Shown piece after piece: positions 62,790-64,000 of a stretch of DNA of 64,000 nucleotides. The stretch covers positions 1 through 64,000 of the forward strand of contig NZ_CADFGE010000017.1 in the NCBI RefSeq assembly GCF_902833645.1, given 5' to 3'. The stretch comes from Paraburkholderia fungorum (lineage in GTDB: Bacteria; Pseudomonadota; Gammaproteobacteria; Burkholderiales; Burkholderiaceae). The position numbers were made by a program, and so were the translations under genes. Position 1 is the first letter of the stretch, and every line of letters begins with the position of its first letter. Under the pieces are notes generated by a model. The model worked only from the letters and a program-made list of their open reading frames with translations, was not told where the DNA came from and ran no database searches.

Positions 62790-63932
62790 ATGGTTCTGAA
62801 GAATCTGATGAAGGCAAGGAAAGGGCACGAGCAGACGCTCTCTGAGGATGCTCAGCTAGTGAGTTCCGGCTTGCTGCCGGGCTTCGAGGCATTGCCCACG
62901 GTTGTGCTGGTGCTCGAAAAGCGCACGCTGCGGGTGGTGTTTGCGAACCCATCGGCGGAGTCGATGCTCGAGTTGTCGCGCAGGCAACTGACGCAGATGG
63001 CGTGGCAGGACATCTTCTCGAATGCCAGCGAACTGGTCGAGACCATCTCCGCGATCGCTGCCAACCGTTTTCACGCGACCCATCTGGACGCCATACTCGA
63101 GCGCCCTGGCCACGAGCCGCTGCATGTGCATGCGATCGTCGGTTTTCTGGAAAGCGCGCAAGACTACGTGCTGCTCGAACTGTTCGAAAACGAGCGGCAT
63201 TTACGCTCCGATCGTGAGGAGCGCATCAATGACCTCACGGCGGTCAACAAACAATTGATCCGGAATCTCGCGCACGAGATCAAGAATCCGCTCGGCGGGA
63301 TTCGCGGCGCGGCGCAACTGCTCGAGTTCGAACTCGGCGAGCGTGAGCGCGACGAGTTGCGCGAGTACACGCAGGTGATCATCAAGGAATCGGACCGGCT
63401 GCAAACGCTGGTCGATCGCCTGCTGGAGCCGCACCGTCATCCGCATATCGTCGGCGACGTGAATATTCACGAGGTATGTGAGCGCGTGCGCCAGGTGATT
63501 CTCGCGGAGTTTCCGCGCGGTCTCACGATCGAACGCGATTACGACGTGAGCGTGCCGGACCTGCGCGGCGACAAGGAGCAACTGATCCAGGCGCTGCTGA
63601 ATATCGTGCGCAACGCGGCGGAAGCATTGCGTGAACGCATCTCGCAAGGCGACGCGCGCATCGAATTGCGCACGCGCATTGCACGCAAGATCACTGTGTC
63701 GAAACGCTTATGTAAGCTGGCACTGGACTTGCATATCACTGACAACGGCCCAGGCATTCCCGAGGAAATCCGTGACCGCATTTTCTACCCGCTCGTTTCG
63801 GGGCGCGAGGATGGCAGCGGTCTCGGCTTGACGCTCGCGCAGACCTTCGTGCAACAACACGACGGACTGATCGAAGTGGAAAGCCGGCCGGGTCATACCG
63901 AGTTTCAGATTCTGCTGCCGCTCGACTGCTAA
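62790..63932 (+). CDS. glnL: Nitrogen regulation sensor kinase NtrB
   Basis: This 380-residue cytoplasmic sensor kinase has an N-terminal PAS domain (VLVLEKRTLRVVFANPSAESML), the phospho-acceptor motif RNLAHEIKNPLGGIRGAAQLL (His near 158), the N box LLNIVRNAAEAL, DNGPGIP and GSGLGLTLAQ. It phosphorylates NtrC under nitrogen limitation, controlled by PII. The NtrC gene (glnG) would be expected just beyond the window. ATG 62790 is used; no clear alternative was preferred. Confidence 0.95.
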   Translation: MVLKNLMKARKGHEQTLSEDAQLVSSGLLPGFEALPTVVLVLEKRTLRVVFANPSAESMLELSRRQLTQMAWQDIFSNASELVETISAIAANRFHATHLDAILERPGHEPLHVHAIVGFLESAQDYVLLELFENERHLRSDREERINDLTAVNKQLIRNLAHEIKNPLGGIRGAAQLLEFELGERERDELREYTQVIIKESDRLQTLVDRLLEPHRHPHIVGDVNIHEVCERVRQVILAEFPRGLTIERDYDVSVPDLRGDKEQLIQALLNIVRNAAEALRERISQGDARIELRTRIARKITVSKRLCKLALDLHITDNGPGIPEEIRDRIFYPLVSGREDGSGLGLTLAQTFVQQHDGLIEVESRPGHTEFQILLPLDC

Positions 63933-63945
63933 CACCACAGACCCA

Positions 63946-63980
63946 GTGAGAAAACGCCGGGCCGCCCCAAGTTTTCTCAC
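63946..63980. terminator. Perfect 10-bp hairpin after glnL
   Basis: GTGAGAAAAC and GTTTTCTCAC form a perfect stem with a 15-base loop, 13 bp after the glnL stop. No T run follows, so it may be a regulatory or dispersed intergenic hairpin rather than an intrinsic terminator. It lies where a glnL-glnG junction is expected. Confidence 0.6.
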
Positions 63981-64000
63981 CCCCTCGGGGCCTGGCGCAA

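Overview
The window is high-GC, gene-dense chromosomal DNA from a beta-proteobacterium of the Burkholderia/Paraburkholderia group. Supporting evidence: a fused N-acetylglutamate synthase next to HrpA, a glnA-glnL nitrogen locus with a sigma54/NtrC promoter, a one-piece indolepyruvate ferredoxin oxidoreductase, a persulfide dioxygenase-rhodanese fusion with its rhodanese cysteine at residue 314 (as I recall for the Paraburkholderia phytofirmans enzyme), and many LysR regulators. The genus is an inference; no 16S gene is present.

Layout. 1-660 holds a long inverted repeat with nested palindromes. 659-2619 has an MFS exporter and a small membrane protein. 2638-8530 is a six-gene operon on the minus strand: LacI regulator, binding protein, two permeases, ATPase and a GpdQ-type glycerophosphodiesterase. 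It looks like an uptake-and-hydrolysis system for a phosphodiester. A tRNA-Leu(UAA) follows at 8725. Its 3' part is repeated at 17116-17186, and an integrase remnant sits beside it. The 8.4 kb between the repeats carries a YafC-like LysR, the indolepyruvate oxidoreductase with a divergent LysR, the persulfide dioxygenase-rhodanese and a 1-Cys peroxiredoxin. This resembles a fossilised tRNA-integrated island for amino-acid and sulfur metabolism.

17187-26256 contains a tannase-family lipoprotein without the usual active-site cysteines, a MarR regulator, and a deacetylase / two-component system / GH8 lipoprotein / glycosyltransferase cluster that probably makes or trims a surface glycan. 26743-27387 is an unrecognised gene; a truncated copy of its 5' end abuts the right att-like repeat at 17021. 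Next come a YgjP-type metallopeptidase, a YdeP-type molybdopterin oxidoreductase with a divergent MocR regulator, a small winged-helix protein with a repeat-coded Asp-Pro tail, a BMP-family binding protein with a nucleobase deaminase, an LprI-like protein, an SH3 protein with a 39-bp tandem repeat, LysR/DUF4865, and a GAF-PAS-GGDEF-EAL protein.

40761-47370 holds housekeeping and stress genes: a flavin disulfide oxidoreductase, cupin, DUF488, TMEM175-like channel, YfcE-like phosphoesterase, ProP transporter and YggX. 47471-53151 is argA and hrpA, divergent across 23 bp. 53369-55534 is a trimeric autotransporter adhesin behind an AT-rich leader region. 56104-60735 has a beta-propeller/sterol-desaturase pair, an EI24 membrane protein, a CinA-like protein and a rhodanese. 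The window ends with glnA and glnL under a recognisable NtrC/sigma54 promoter.
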